A DNA stretch of 16,542 nucleotides from Chitinophagales bacterium. Lineage in GTDB: Bacteria; Bacteroidota; Bacteroidia; Chitinophagales; UBA2359. The notes beneath the pieces are model-generated. The model was not told the DNA's origin, ran no database searches, and saw only the letters and a list, made by a program, of their open reading frames with translations. Positions 7,431-13,989 of this stretch are shown here, piece after piece. How positions within the stretch are numbered: the first letter of the stretch is position 1; each line of letters starts with the position of its first letter. The translations under genes were made by a program, and so were the position numbers. The stretch lies in contig JAHDDN010000077.1 in NCBI GenBank assembly GCA_020629335.1, positions 1 to 16,542 of the forward strand, given 5' to 3'.

Positions 7431-7868
7431 ATGAGATTCGCTTACTTGCTTATTTTTTTACCCTTTTTCATTGCTTCTTGTGGTGATGGAGACCTCATAG
7501 AAATCGAAGGGGTAGAAGAATTATCTATTCCTTATTGTAGCGACTTCATGGATGAAGAGTACCTAATCGATAATGAAGAGGATTATGTACTATTCAGAAC
7601 ACAGTACGCTGATACAAATGCTTGTGAAGTGCATGGATTTCCTTCTATCAACTTTGAAGAACGAACCCTCATAGGCAAATTAACCACTAATACAGCCTGT
7701 AGTACCACCAACAACAGAGTGGTCTTTGCTGATCCAGCCGAAGAACGCTATCTATACCAAATTAACATATTCCCAAGTGGTGATTGTGAAACCATAATTA
7801 CGAATATGAACTTCATCACTATTCCCAAATTGCCAGAAGGCTACGGAATCGCCTATGAAGTCAATTAA
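7431..7868 (+). CDS. Hypothetical lipoprotein
   Basis: I do not recognise a named family with confidence. From the ATG at 7431 the protein has 145 residues. A short hydrophobic signal ends in FIASC, giving lipidated Cys17, followed by an acidic stretch (GDGDLIEIEG). Acidic residues right after the lipid cysteine resemble the export signal that sends Bacteroidota lipoproteins to the cell surface, so surface exposure is possible. The mature part has four more cysteines (36, 65, 90, 119), enough for two disulfides. The end has a conserved-looking IPKLPEGYGIAYEV, seen in other small Bacteroidota exported proteins as far as I recall. A TTG start at 7422 would add three residues before the signal and is less likely. 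The stop is 4 nt from the end of the convergent epimerase gene. Confidence 0.7.
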   Translation: MRFAYLLIFLPFFIASCGDGDLIEIEGVEELSIPYCSDFMDEEYLIDNEEDYVLFRTQYADTNACEVHGFPSINFEERTLIGKLTTNTACSTTNNRVVFADPAEERYLYQINIFPSGDCETIITNMNFITIPKLPEGYGIAYEVN

Positions 7869-7872
7869 TCAT

Positions 7873-8280
7873 TTAATGTACTGATTGACACAATTCAACT
7901 AATACACCATTCGTATCCTTCGGATGCAAAAAGCAAATCAACTTATTATCAGCCCCCTCTTTAGGCGTATCATTTAACAAACGATAGCCTTTAGCCTTCA
8001 TTTCTGCCATACTTTCCAATATATTCTCGACCTCAAAAGCTAAATGATGTATCCCCTCTCCACGTTTAGCAATAAATTGGGCAATTGGACTATCATCATC
8101 AGTAGCAGCCACTAACTCAATTTTAGTGTTATTGGCGTCAAAAAAAGAAGTTTTTACATGCTGATCCTCAACCTCTTCTTCCTTATAGCGTTTATATCCT
8201 AATAGGTCCGCAAATAAATCATTCGACTTTTGAATGTCTTTAACAGCTATGCCTATATGCTCTAATCGTTTTATCATCAT
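7873..8280 (-). CDS. mce: Methylmalonyl-CoA epimerase
   Basis: This enzyme interconverts (2R)- and (2S)-methylmalonyl-CoA, linking propionyl-CoA and succinyl-CoA metabolism in the cytoplasm. The 135 residues make two glyoxalase/VOC modules. Likely metal ligands are His8 in LEHIGIAV, Glu55 in KIELV, His78 in GEGIHHLAFEV and Glu129 in NGVLVEL. The family usually has Gln rather than Glu at the second position, at least in the Propionibacterium enzyme. PxDTxGVLVEL-type wording near the C-terminus (HPKDTNGVLVELCQ) is typical of epimerases rather than glyoxalase I. The mutase genes are not in the window. It is a single gene on the minus strand, divergent from iscS, and converges on the lipoprotein gene with almost no space, so read-through would give antisense RNA. 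Confidence 0.9.
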   Translation of the reverse strand: MMIKRLEHIGIAVKDIQKSNDLFADLLGYKRYKEEEVEDQHVKTSFFDANNTKIELVAATDDDSPIAQFIAKRGEGIHHLAFEVENILESMAEMKAKGYRLLNDTPKEGADNKLICFLHPKDTNGVLVELCQSVH

Positions 8281-8322
8281 AAAGTTTTTATCTATTTAGA
8301 ACCAATCTAAATAAAAAAGCGT

Positions 8323-8330
8323 TACCTTTG
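8323..8330 (+). promoter_or_regulatory. Upstream putative -7 box (TACCTTTG) for iscS
   Basis: TACCTTTG matches TAnnTTTG exactly in the gap between the epimerase gene and iscS. It is followed at 8339 by CAAACAAAATTAA, which recurs exactly at 8598-8610 just before iscS. No clear -33 element is present. Confidence 0.4.
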
Positions 8331-8379
8331 TAGACTGGCAAACAAAATTAACGAATTAGGTGTTTTCAGCCTATGTTTT

Positions 8380-8412
8380 ATTGAAAAATATTAAAATTAC
8401 TGATCACCTTTG
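8380..8412 (+). promoter_or_regulatory. Putative iscS promoter
   Basis: ATTG at 8380-8383 and CACCTTTG at 8405-8412 lie 21 nt apart and approximate the Bacteroidota -33/-7 pair, with one mismatch in each box. Transcription would begin near 8418-8422, right at the left target duplication of the MITE-like element. The leader RNA would then contain nearly the whole element. Confidence 0.4.
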
Positions 8413-8426
8413 TGTTATATTCTAAG

Positions 8427-8586
8427 TACACTGTAACATAAATTTTTTAATATTTTGGTCAAGGCTATTTTTAAATTTAGCAAGGCAAATTTGACGAGAA
8501 TAGCCGTGCTTATTTAAGGAGAATTTAACGCAGTCTAAATTTAAAAAGAGACCACCAAAATTAAAACTTAATTATGTTACAGTGTA
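8427..8586. mobile_element. MITE-like non-autonomous element in the iscS leader
   Basis: The 160-bp segment begins with TACACTGTAACATAA and ends with its exact complement, giving 15-bp perfect terminal repeats. The inverted symmetry continues imperfectly inward: TTTTAATATTTTGGTC pairs with GACCACCAAAATTAAAA, and TTTTTAAATTTAG pairs with CTAAATTTAAAAA. An internal hairpin joins GGCTATT (8463-8469) and AATAGCC (8499-8505). Both ends are flanked by CTAAG (8422-8426 and 8587-8591), an apparent 5-bp target-site duplication. No open reading frame of note is inside. I cannot assign the parent transposase family. An alternative is a large structured leader, but the flanking duplication favours insertion. 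Confidence 0.8.
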
Positions 8587-8618
8587 CTAAGAGGTAACAA
8601 ACAAAATTAATTTAAATA

Positions 8619-9842
8619 ATGAGCGACTTAAAATTACCAATCTATTTAGACAACAGCGCTACTACGCCTGTTGATCCTCGTGTATTGGAAGCTATGATCC
8701 CTTACTTCACTGACCATTGGGGAAATGCAGCAAGCAGAAATCACCCTTTTGGCTGGCAAGCAGAAGAAGGTGTAGATTATGCCAGAGAGCAAATTGCTGG
8801 ATTAATCGGAGCTAATCCTAAAGAGATTATCTTAACTTCAGGAGCTACTGAAGCAGATAATTTAGGACTGAAAGGCGTCTTCGAAATGTATGCTCGTCGT
8901 GGAAATCATATTATTACTGCTACCACAGAACACAAAGCAGTTTTAGATACTTGCAAAATCTTAGAAAAGAAAGGCGCAGAAGTTACTTATTTGGAAGTCA
9001 AAGGCGATGGAATGATCGACTTAGATGAACTGAAAGCGGCTATGACTGATAAAACGATTCTAGTTTGTATCATGTTTGCCAATAACGAAATAGGCGTTGT
9101 TCAGCCTATTGCAGAAATGGCTAAAATAGCACATGAAGGCGGCGCCCTATTCATGACGGACGCAACACAAGCAGTTGGTAAAATTCCTGTAGATGTCAAT
9201 GAACTAGGAATTGACCTAATGGCATTTACTGCACACAAAATGTATGGCCCTAAAGGAGTCGGCGCACTATACGTAAGACGTAAAAACCCAAGAGTCAAAG
9301 TAACGGCTCAAATGGATGGCGGTGGCCACGAAAGAGGCATGCGCTCAGGTACACTCAATGTACCAGGTATCGTAGGCTTCGGCAAAGCTTGTGAAATCTG
9401 TAAAGAAGAAATGGAATCAGAAGCAGAAAGATTATCCGTATTGCGTGATAAGCTGGAAACTTCACTCTTAGAACTAGAGGAATCAGTAGTAAACGGAAAT
9501 ACAGAACACCGTATGCCGCATATTTCCAATATTTCCTTTAAATTTGTAGAAGGCGAAGGCTTAATGATGGGCTTTAACCAAAATATAGCCGTATCTTCAG
9601 GTTCTGCCTGTACATCCGCCTCTTTAGAACCTTCTTACGTCCTAAAAGCTTTAGGATTAGATGATGAGTTAGCTCATTCATCTCTTCGTTTTAGCCTTGG
9701 CCGATTCACCACAGAAGAACAAATTGATTATACCATAGAACAAGTCAAAAAAGCAGTCAACAAAATGAGAGATCTAAGCCCACTTTGGGAAATGCACCTC
9801 GAAGGAGTTGACATCTCAAGCATCGAATGGTCTGATCATTAA
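8619..9842 (+). CDS. iscS: Cysteine desulfurase IscS
   Basis: IscS is the PLP enzyme that takes sulfur from cysteine, leaving alanine, and passes it to IscU and other acceptors. The 407 residues match the ISC-type enzyme throughout. [12 protein letters not shown] opens the protein, His105 is in TEHKAVLD, and the PLP lysine is Lys207 in [12 protein letters not shown]. The persulfide cysteine is Cys331 in [17 protein letters not shown], on the long mobile loop of group I desulfurases. The C-terminus ([18 protein letters not shown]) closely follows the E. coli IscS tail that contacts IscU, supporting IscS over SufS or NifS. It is the first gene of iscS-iscU-iscA, with 34 nt to iscU. The promoter region contains an inserted MITE-like element. 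No iscR lies upstream. Confidence 0.97.
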   Translation: MSDLKLPIYLDNSATTPVDPRVLEAMIPYFTDHWGNAASRNHPFGWQAEEGVDYAREQIAGLIGANPKEIILTSGATEADNLGLKGVFEMYARRGNHIITATTEHKAVLDTCKILEKKGAEVTYLEVKGDGMIDLDELKAAMTDKTILVCIMFANNEIGVVQPIAEMAKIAHEGGALFMTDATQAVGKIPVDVNELGIDLMAFTAHKMYGPKGVGALYVRRKNPRVKVTAQMDGGGHERGMRSGTLNVPGIVGFGKACEICKEEMESEAERLSVLRDKLETSLLELEESVVNGNTEHRMPHISNISFKFVEGEGLMMGFNQNIAVSSGSACTSASLEPSYVLKALGLDDELAHSSLRFSLGRFTTEEQIDYTIEQVKKAVNKMRDLSPLWEMHLEGVDISSIEWSDH

Positions 9843-9876
9843 TCCTAAATAAAAATCAACTTAAAATAATAATAAT

Positions 9877-10296
9877 ATGGCATATTCAAAAAAAGTAATC
9901 GACCACTACGAAAACCCAAGAAACGTTGGGACACTCAAAAAAGATGAGAAAAACGTAGGTACTGGACTCGTTGGTGCTCCAGAATGTGGAGACGTAATGC
10001 GTCTACAAATCCAAGTAGATGACGAAACAGGCATGATCCAAGATGCTAAATTCAAAACTTTCGGTTGTGGCTCTGCCATCGCTTCTTCTTCTTTAGCTAC
10101 AGAATGGCTAAAAGGCAAAACAATAGACGAAGCCCTAGCTATCGACAACATGGATATTGTAGAGGAGCTAGAATTACCACCAGTAAAAATTCACTGCTCA
10201 GTACTAGCCGAAGACGCTATCAAAGCAGCGATCAACGACTATAGAGTAAAAAACGATATGGAAGCAATCGAATTCGAAGAAGGTATCGTACACTAA
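9877..10296 (+). CDS. iscU: Fe-S cluster assembly scaffold IscU
   Basis: IscU is the scaffold on which [2Fe-2S] clusters are built from iron and IscS-supplied sulfur. The 139 residues keep all key positions: Cys37 and Asp39 in GAPECGDVM, Cys64 in FGCGSAIASSS, and Cys107 in KIHCSVLAEDAI. LPPVK at 100-104 is the motif bound by the HscA chaperone in proteobacteria. It is retained here although no hscA or hscB follows, so either those genes are elsewhere or DnaK takes that role. The protein is slightly longer than the E. coli one at its acidic C-terminus. The start ATG follows an A-rich stretch without a Shine-Dalgarno site. It lies 34 nt after iscS and 24 nt before iscA. Confidence 0.97.
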   Translation: MAYSKKVIDHYENPRNVGTLKKDEKNVGTGLVGAPECGDVMRLQIQVDDETGMIQDAKFKTFGCGSAIASSSLATEWLKGKTIDEALAIDNMDIVEELELPPVKIHCSVLAEDAIKAAINDYRVKNDMEAIEFEEGIVH

Positions 10297-10320
10297 TCTA
10301 TTAACCCTAAAAATAGCAGC

Positions 10321-10647
10321 ATGATAGCAATCTCAGATAAAGCTAAGGCTAAAGTAGAGAGCCTCAGAAAAGGCGAAGAACTAGGAGAAGACTACTTCAT
10401 CCGCGTCTCTGTCGTAGGAGGTGGCTGCTCTGGTTTATCCTACAAAATGGATTTTGACAACGAGACCCAAGCAGACGATCAAGTGTTTGAAGACAAAGGA
10501 ATCAAACTGGTCACCGACCTAAAAAGCTTCCTCTACCTCTGCGGCACAGAACTCGATTTTTCCGACGGACTCAACGGCAAAGGCTTCCATTTCGTCAACC
10601 CCAATGCATCTCGTACTTGCGGTTGTGGAGAAAGTTTCGCCGTCTAA
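10321..10647 (+). CDS. iscA: Iron-sulphur cluster assembly protein IscA (A-type carrier)
   Basis: This is an A-type carrier protein that receives or delivers Fe-S clusters, usually to [4Fe-4S] client enzymes. The 108 residues contain the three invariant cysteines: Cys36 in GGGCSGLSY, and Cys100 and Cys102 in SRTCGCGESF. The fold-defining FVNPNAS precedes the C-terminal pair. An extra Cys74 lies mid-chain. ErpA and SufA share this pattern, so the IscA name rests on operon context. It is the last gene of the operon; a strong terminator follows 18 nt after the stop. Codon use shifts toward C-ending codons compared with the plus-strand genes 4574-7415, perhaps reflecting high expression. Confidence 0.92.
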   Translation: MIAISDKAKAKVESLRKGEELGEDYFIRVSVVGGGCSGLSYKMDFDNETQADDQVFEDKGIKLVTDLKSFLYLCGTELDFSDGLNGKGFHFVNPNASRTCGCGESFAV

Positions 10648-10665
10648 ATACATCGAATAAAACGA

Positions 10666-10702
10666 AAAAAGGCCATTTCCCAATAAAGGAAGTGGCCTTT
10701 TT
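10666..10702 (+). terminator. Intrinsic terminator of iscSUA
   Basis: A 15-bp stem pairs 10666-10680 with 10688-10702 around the loop CAATAAA, with one wobble pair. The stem has GGCCA/TGGCC at its core and ends in a T run, preceded by an A run, so it can also act on the opposite strand. Confidence 0.88.
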
Positions 10703-10704
10703 AA

Positions 10705-10928
10705 TTTGGGGCTTCCCCTTTCTAACTTTTTCATGCGACCTGTAGGGGGGCACCTATGTGTGCGCCCTCGCATGAAAAAATTAGAAAGGGTCGGGCTGTC
10801 CGCTCTTATGTGGCTATGTGTCCGCTACTACGCTAAGTGCTGCTTGTCTGCCCTTCGGGCCAGCCATCGCATCACTAAGCTCCATAAGCGGCCCCATTGA
10901 CGCCACATACCGCTCCCATCCCTAAGCC
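10705..10928 (-). repeat. Dispersed repeat copy 2 (longer form)
   Basis: Read on the minus strand, this begins GGCTTAGGGATGGGAG and ends in GGGGAAGCCCCAAA, the same ends as the element at 3315-3427. Between them is a GC-richer core with small hairpins such as GGCCCGAAGGGC (10849-10861 region) and the long hairpin at 10716-10790. Small open frames in it have no recognisable product and no start signals. This fills most of the first half of the 635-nt gap between iscA and phzF. Confidence 0.7.
10716..10790. repeat. Long hairpin inside repeat copy 2
   Basis: The arms 10716-10738 (CCCTTTCTAACTTTTTCATG plus CGA) and 10768-10790 pair at 22 of 23 positions. The 29-nt loop contains a second short stem between GGCAC and GTGCGCC. 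Copy 1 of the repeat lacks this hairpin at the equivalent place, reading GACCC directly into GAAAGGG. Confidence 0.8.
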
Positions 10929-10934
10929 AGTTTT

Positions 10935-10980
10935 TTAGTAAGTTAGTAGAAGGTCTATTAGTAAGTTAGCAGTAGGCCTA
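10935..10980. repeat. 23-bp tandem repeat, two copies
   Basis: Units 10935-10957 and 10958-10980 both begin TTAGTAAGTTAG and end in CTA, differing at three positions. A third TTAG at 10981 leads straight into the AGCGAGC-type repeats. No coding or regulatory role is visible. Confidence 0.75.
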
Positions 10981-10982
10981 TT

Positions 10983-11194
10983 AGCGAGCGTAGCGAGCAG
11001 TATCCGTCTGATAGTGAGCGATCTGCAAGCGAGCAAAGCGAGCGTAAAACTATGGACCATCGACTATGGACTATGGACAAAACCCATCTGCAAGCGAGCA
11101 AAGCGAGCGGTCTCCCGTCTGACAGAGAGCGAAGCGAACGATCTCTCATCAAGCAAAGCGAGCGGTCCCTCATCTGTCAGCGAGCAAAGCGAAC
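10983..11194. repeat. Cluster of degenerate AGCGAGCAAAGCGAGC repeats
   Basis: Copies or near copies occur at 10983-10998, 11028-11043, 11093-11108, 11124-11139, about 11150-11163 (shortened) and 11179-11194. Several are linked by similar words such as CATCTG, CCGTCTGA and GATCTC. Each unit is itself a doubled GCGAGC. The spacing is uneven (about 25-65 nt between starts). The open frames across this cluster come from the repeat itself. The stretch from 11195 to phzF at 11283 is AT-rich and shows no other feature. Confidence 0.75.
11049..11078. repeat. 7-bp tandem repeat (ACTATGG, about 4 copies)
   Basis: The sequence reads ACTATGG, ACCATCG, ACTATGG, ACTATGG, AC. It sits between two copies of the AGCGAGC-type repeat. 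Short ACYATSG arrays like this occur between genes in other Bacteroidota as far as I recall. Confidence 0.75.
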
Positions 11195-11282
11195 AATCTT
11201 TAAAAGCCCAAAAACTTGCCAAACCCCAATACTCTGCCTATTTTTGGGTGTATTTTCAAAAAAAACACAACACTAAACATAC

Positions 11283-12074
11283 ATGACAAGTATTCCTCTA
11301 TTTCAAGTAGATGCTTTCACATCCAATCGATTTGAAGGTAATCCTGCTGCCGTATGCCCATTAAATGAATGGTTAAGCCCCTCACAAATGCAACAAATTG
11401 CTAGTGAGAATAACCTTTCAGAGACCGCCTTTTTTGTGAAAAATGGCAATCAATACGACATCAGATGGTTTACACCTGAAAATGAAATTGACTTATGTGG
11501 TCATGCCACCTTAGCCAGTGCCCACGTACTTTTTGAGCATTTAGGATATGAGGATCAAAGTATCATATTTGAAAGCCATATTAGTGGACAACTCATTGTC
11601 TCTAAAAATGAAAGTTTATATCAAATGGACTTTCCTGCTTGGGAGGTAGAACTAGCCGAGGTACCTGAAGAATTATTAGAGGCATTAGATCGACCACCTG
11701 TAGCCGTCTATCGTTCTCAAAGAGACTTTTTAGTGCTATATGAATCAGAGGAAGACATCAAAGCAATCGAGCCGAAGTTTCACTTGATCAAAAAAATAGA
11801 AAATGCCTCAGGAATTATCATAACAGCAAAAGGAGAAGAGGTAGATTTTGTCTCTCGATTCTTTGCACCAGATTTTGGAGTAGATGAAGATCCTGTAACA
11901 GGATCAGCCCACTGCACCTTAATCCCATTTTGGGCAAATCGACTCAAAAAAAACATATTAGAGGCGAAGCAGCTTTCTGCAAGAGGAGGAGAAATTCACG
12001 GAGAATTTCTAGGAGAAAGAGTACTAATAGCAGGAAGTGCCGTAACCGTCATTAAAGGAGAATTGTATCTTTAA
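11283..12074 (+). CDS. PhzF family isomerase/epimerase-like protein
   Basis: This belongs to the PhzF family, with the diaminopimelate-epimerase-like fold. The 263 residues are of usual length. Family marks are FQVDAFTSNRFEGNPAAV at 7-24, the presumed acid-base Glu47 in ENNLSETAFF, WFTPENEIDLCGHATLAS near 62-79, and DEDPVTGSAHCTL near 201-213. The SARGGEIHG motif near the end is also typical. PhzF itself acts in phenazine synthesis, but no phenazine genes are nearby, and most stand-alone relatives have unknown substrates, so no gene symbol is given. The gene follows the repeat block and precedes korA by 60 nt, with an inverted repeat between. The DLCGHAT cysteine (Cys72) is not matched by the paired catalytic cysteines of DapF. 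Confidence 0.9.
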   Translation: MTSIPLFQVDAFTSNRFEGNPAAVCPLNEWLSPSQMQQIASENNLSETAFFVKNGNQYDIRWFTPENEIDLCGHATLASAHVLFEHLGYEDQSIIFESHISGQLIVSKNESLYQMDFPAWEVELAEVPEELLEALDRPPVAVYRSQRDFLVLYESEEDIKAIEPKFHLIKKIENASGIIITAKGEEVDFVSRFFAPDFGVDEDPVTGSAHCTLIPFWANRLKKNILEAKQLSARGGEIHGEFLGERVLIAGSAVTVIKGELYL

Positions 12075-12129
12075 GTAATGATACAAAATCTTTAACTTCA
12101 AATGCCTATTTTATTTTTTTATCATTACT
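12074..12129. promoter_or_regulatory. Inverted repeat between phzF-like gene and korA
   Basis: AGTAATGATA (12074-12083) and TATCATTACT (12120-12129) are perfect 10-bp complements around a 36-nt AT-rich loop. It overlaps the phzF-like stop codon and ends 5 nt before the korA start. It could be an operator, a weak terminator or a leader hairpin; the function is unknown. Confidence 0.4.
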
Positions 12130-12134
12130 AAGCA

Positions 12135-13985
12135 ATGAATATAACCACAGAAGAAAAACAAGAAGTTGTCATTAAATTCGCAGGAGACTCTGGGGATGGA
12201 ATGCAGCTTACAGGGAATGAATTTACTCGTAATACCGCTTTAGAAGGAAGTGATATAGCAACTTTCCCTGATTTTCCAGCAGAAATTAGAGCACCACAAG
12301 GAACGCTGGCAGGTGTGTCAGGTTTTCAATTACACTTTGGTAGTCGAGAGTTATTCACCCCTGGAGATGCTTATGATGTGCTAGTAGCGATGAATGCAGC
12401 AGCCCTCAAAAGCAATATTGATCGCCTTAAAAAAGGAGGGATTATCATCGCCAATATAGCTGGCTTTGATAAAAAAAACCTCCGATTAGCTAAAATAGAA
12501 GAGGGCGATAACCCCTTAGAAAATGATTCTTTAAGCAATTATAGTGTATATGAGGTAGACGTTACCAAACTCACTCGTGAGTGCCTAAAAGAAAGCCCCT
12601 TAGGAACCAAAGAAAAAGACCGCTCCAAAAATATGTTCGTATTGGGATTCCTCTATTGGATGTACAATCGAAAAATGGATAGCAGCATTAATTTTTTAAA
12701 TGAAAAATTTAAGAAGCGTACAGATATTTTAGAGGCAAATTTAAAAGTGATGAAAGCAGGTTATCACTATGGAGAAACCACCGAAACTTTCACGACTCGA
12801 TATAATATTGGTTCAGCTAAATTAGTTCCAGGTACTTATAGAAGTATTATGGGGAATCAAGCTACCGTATTAGGCTTAATCACCGCCGCCCGAAAAGCTA
12901 ACTTAAAGCTATTTTATGGCTCTTATCCCATTACACCTGCCTCAGATATCCTACACCAATTAGCTCGACATAAAAACTATGGCGTGCGTACATTCCAAGC
13001 GGAAGATGAGATTGCAGCCGTTTGTGCGGCTATTGGTGCTTCTTATGGTGGCGATTTAGCCATTACAGGTACTTCAGGGCCTGGTGTAGCACTCAAAGCC
13101 GAAGCGATCGGCTTGGCACTCATGTTGGAGCTACCTTTATTAGTCTGTAATATTCAGCGAGGAGGCCCATCAACAGGCCTACCTACTAAAACAGAACAAG
13201 CAGATTTACTACAAGCGCTTTATGGTAGAAATGGGGAATGTCCGATGCCAGTAATTGCTGCTTGCTCACCAGCAGATTGTTTTGAGACCGCTTTTGAAGC
13301 TTGCAAGATTACGCTACAACATATGACTCCTGTGATGTTCCTAAGTGATGGTTATATTGCGAATGGGGCAGAGCCTTGGCGTTTTCCTAAAGCAGCAGAT
13401 ATCCCATCAATAGAAGTGAAATTTAAAAAAGAATTAGCAGAGGGAGAAATATTCTATCCTTATGCAAGAGATGAGCGTTTAGTCAGAGAATGGGCTATTC
13501 CAGGTACGGCTACGCTAAGCCACCGTTTAGGAGGTTTGGAGAAAGAGGATCTGACAGGAAATGTTTCTTATGATCCAGCGAATCATCAAAAGATGATTCG
13601 TATTAGAGCAGAAAAAGTCGCTAAAATAGCCGACTTCATCCCAGATCAAAAAATTGATGCTGGCCCTGCCAAAGGCAAAGTATTAGTAATGGGTTGGGGG
13701 TCCACTTATGGAGCGATTAAGTCAGCGGTAAGAGATTTACTTTTAGAAGGATATGAAGTAGCTCATACACATTTACGTTATCTAAATCCATTTCCTAAAA
13801 ACTTAGGCGAGATATTAGATGCTTATGAGCATATTGTCATTCCAGAAATGAATGAAGGGCAGTTAGCCAGTGTGATTAAAAGCCACTTCTTAAAAGAAGT
13901 GATTTCTTATAATAAAGTACAGGGAGTACCAATTACAAGAGCAGAGTTATTTGATTTTGTAAAAGGCATTTTGAGCCAAAAATAA
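12135..13985 (+). CDS. korA: 2-oxoacid:ferredoxin oxidoreductase, alpha subunit (gamma-alpha fusion)
   Basis: With KorB this forms an enzyme that converts a 2-oxoacid, most likely 2-oxoglutarate, and CoA into the acyl-CoA, CO2 and reduced ferredoxin. The 616 residues are a fusion. The gamma domain spans about 10-190 and opens with VVIKFAGDSGDGMQLTG, with FPDFPAEIRAPQG near 44-56. The alpha domain starts about 233, with YGSYPITPASDIL at 261-273, FQAEDEIAAVCAAIGAS near 294-310, TSGPG, and RGGPSTGLPTKTEQADL. No 4Fe-4S ferredoxin domain is present, so this is the two-subunit type. korB follows after 4 nt, indicating one transcript. Substrate choice (2-oxoglutarate rather than pyruvate or branched acids) is inferred from the two-subunit arrangement and common occurrence in Bacteroidota. 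Confidence 0.92.
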   Translation: MNITTEEKQEVVIKFAGDSGDGMQLTGNEFTRNTALEGSDIATFPDFPAEIRAPQGTLAGVSGFQLHFGSRELFTPGDAYDVLVAMNAAALKSNIDRLKKGGIIIANIAGFDKKNLRLAKIEEGDNPLENDSLSNYSVYEVDVTKLTRECLKESPLGTKEKDRSKNMFVLGFLYWMYNRKMDSSINFLNEKFKKRTDILEANLKVMKAGYHYGETTETFTTRYNIGSAKLVPGTYRSIMGNQATVLGLITAARKANLKLFYGSYPITPASDILHQLARHKNYGVRTFQAEDEIAAVCAAIGASYGGDLAITGTSGPGVALKAEAIGLALMLELPLLVCNIQRGGPSTGLPTKTEQADLLQALYGRNGECPMPVIAACSPADCFETAFEACKITLQHMTPVMFLSDGYIANGAEPWRFPKAADIPSIEVKFKKELAEGEIFYPYARDERLVREWAIPGTATLSHRLGGLEKEDLTGNVSYDPANHQKMIRIRAEKVAKIADFIPDQKIDAGPAKGKVLVMGWGSTYGAIKSAVRDLLLEGYEVAHTHLRYLNPFPKNLGEILDAYEHIVIPEMNEGQLASVIKSHFLKEVISYNKVQGVPITRAELFDFVKGILSQK

Positions 13986-13989
13986 ACGT

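Noticed and set aside
8427..8586. Riboswitch or conserved leader RNA before iscS
   Set aside because: The near-terminal symmetry with flanking CTAAG duplication fits an inserted element better, and no known riboswitch core was recognised.
10983..11194. Possible CRISPR array
   Set aside because: Repeat units are only about 16 nt, degenerate, internally doubled and unevenly spaced, and the intervals share sequence instead of being unique. No cas genes are nearby.
10706..11286. Several small open frames of 64-90 codons in the iscA-phzF gap
   Set aside because: They lie in repeats and hairpins, overlap one another on both strands, are rich in Ser/Lys/Arg from the repeat units, and show no recognisable domain.
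11283..12074. Diaminopimelate epimerase (DapF), given dapA nearby
   Set aside because: The fold is related, but DLCGHAT and EDPVTGSAH are PhzF-family motifs and the two DapF catalytic cysteine contexts are missing.
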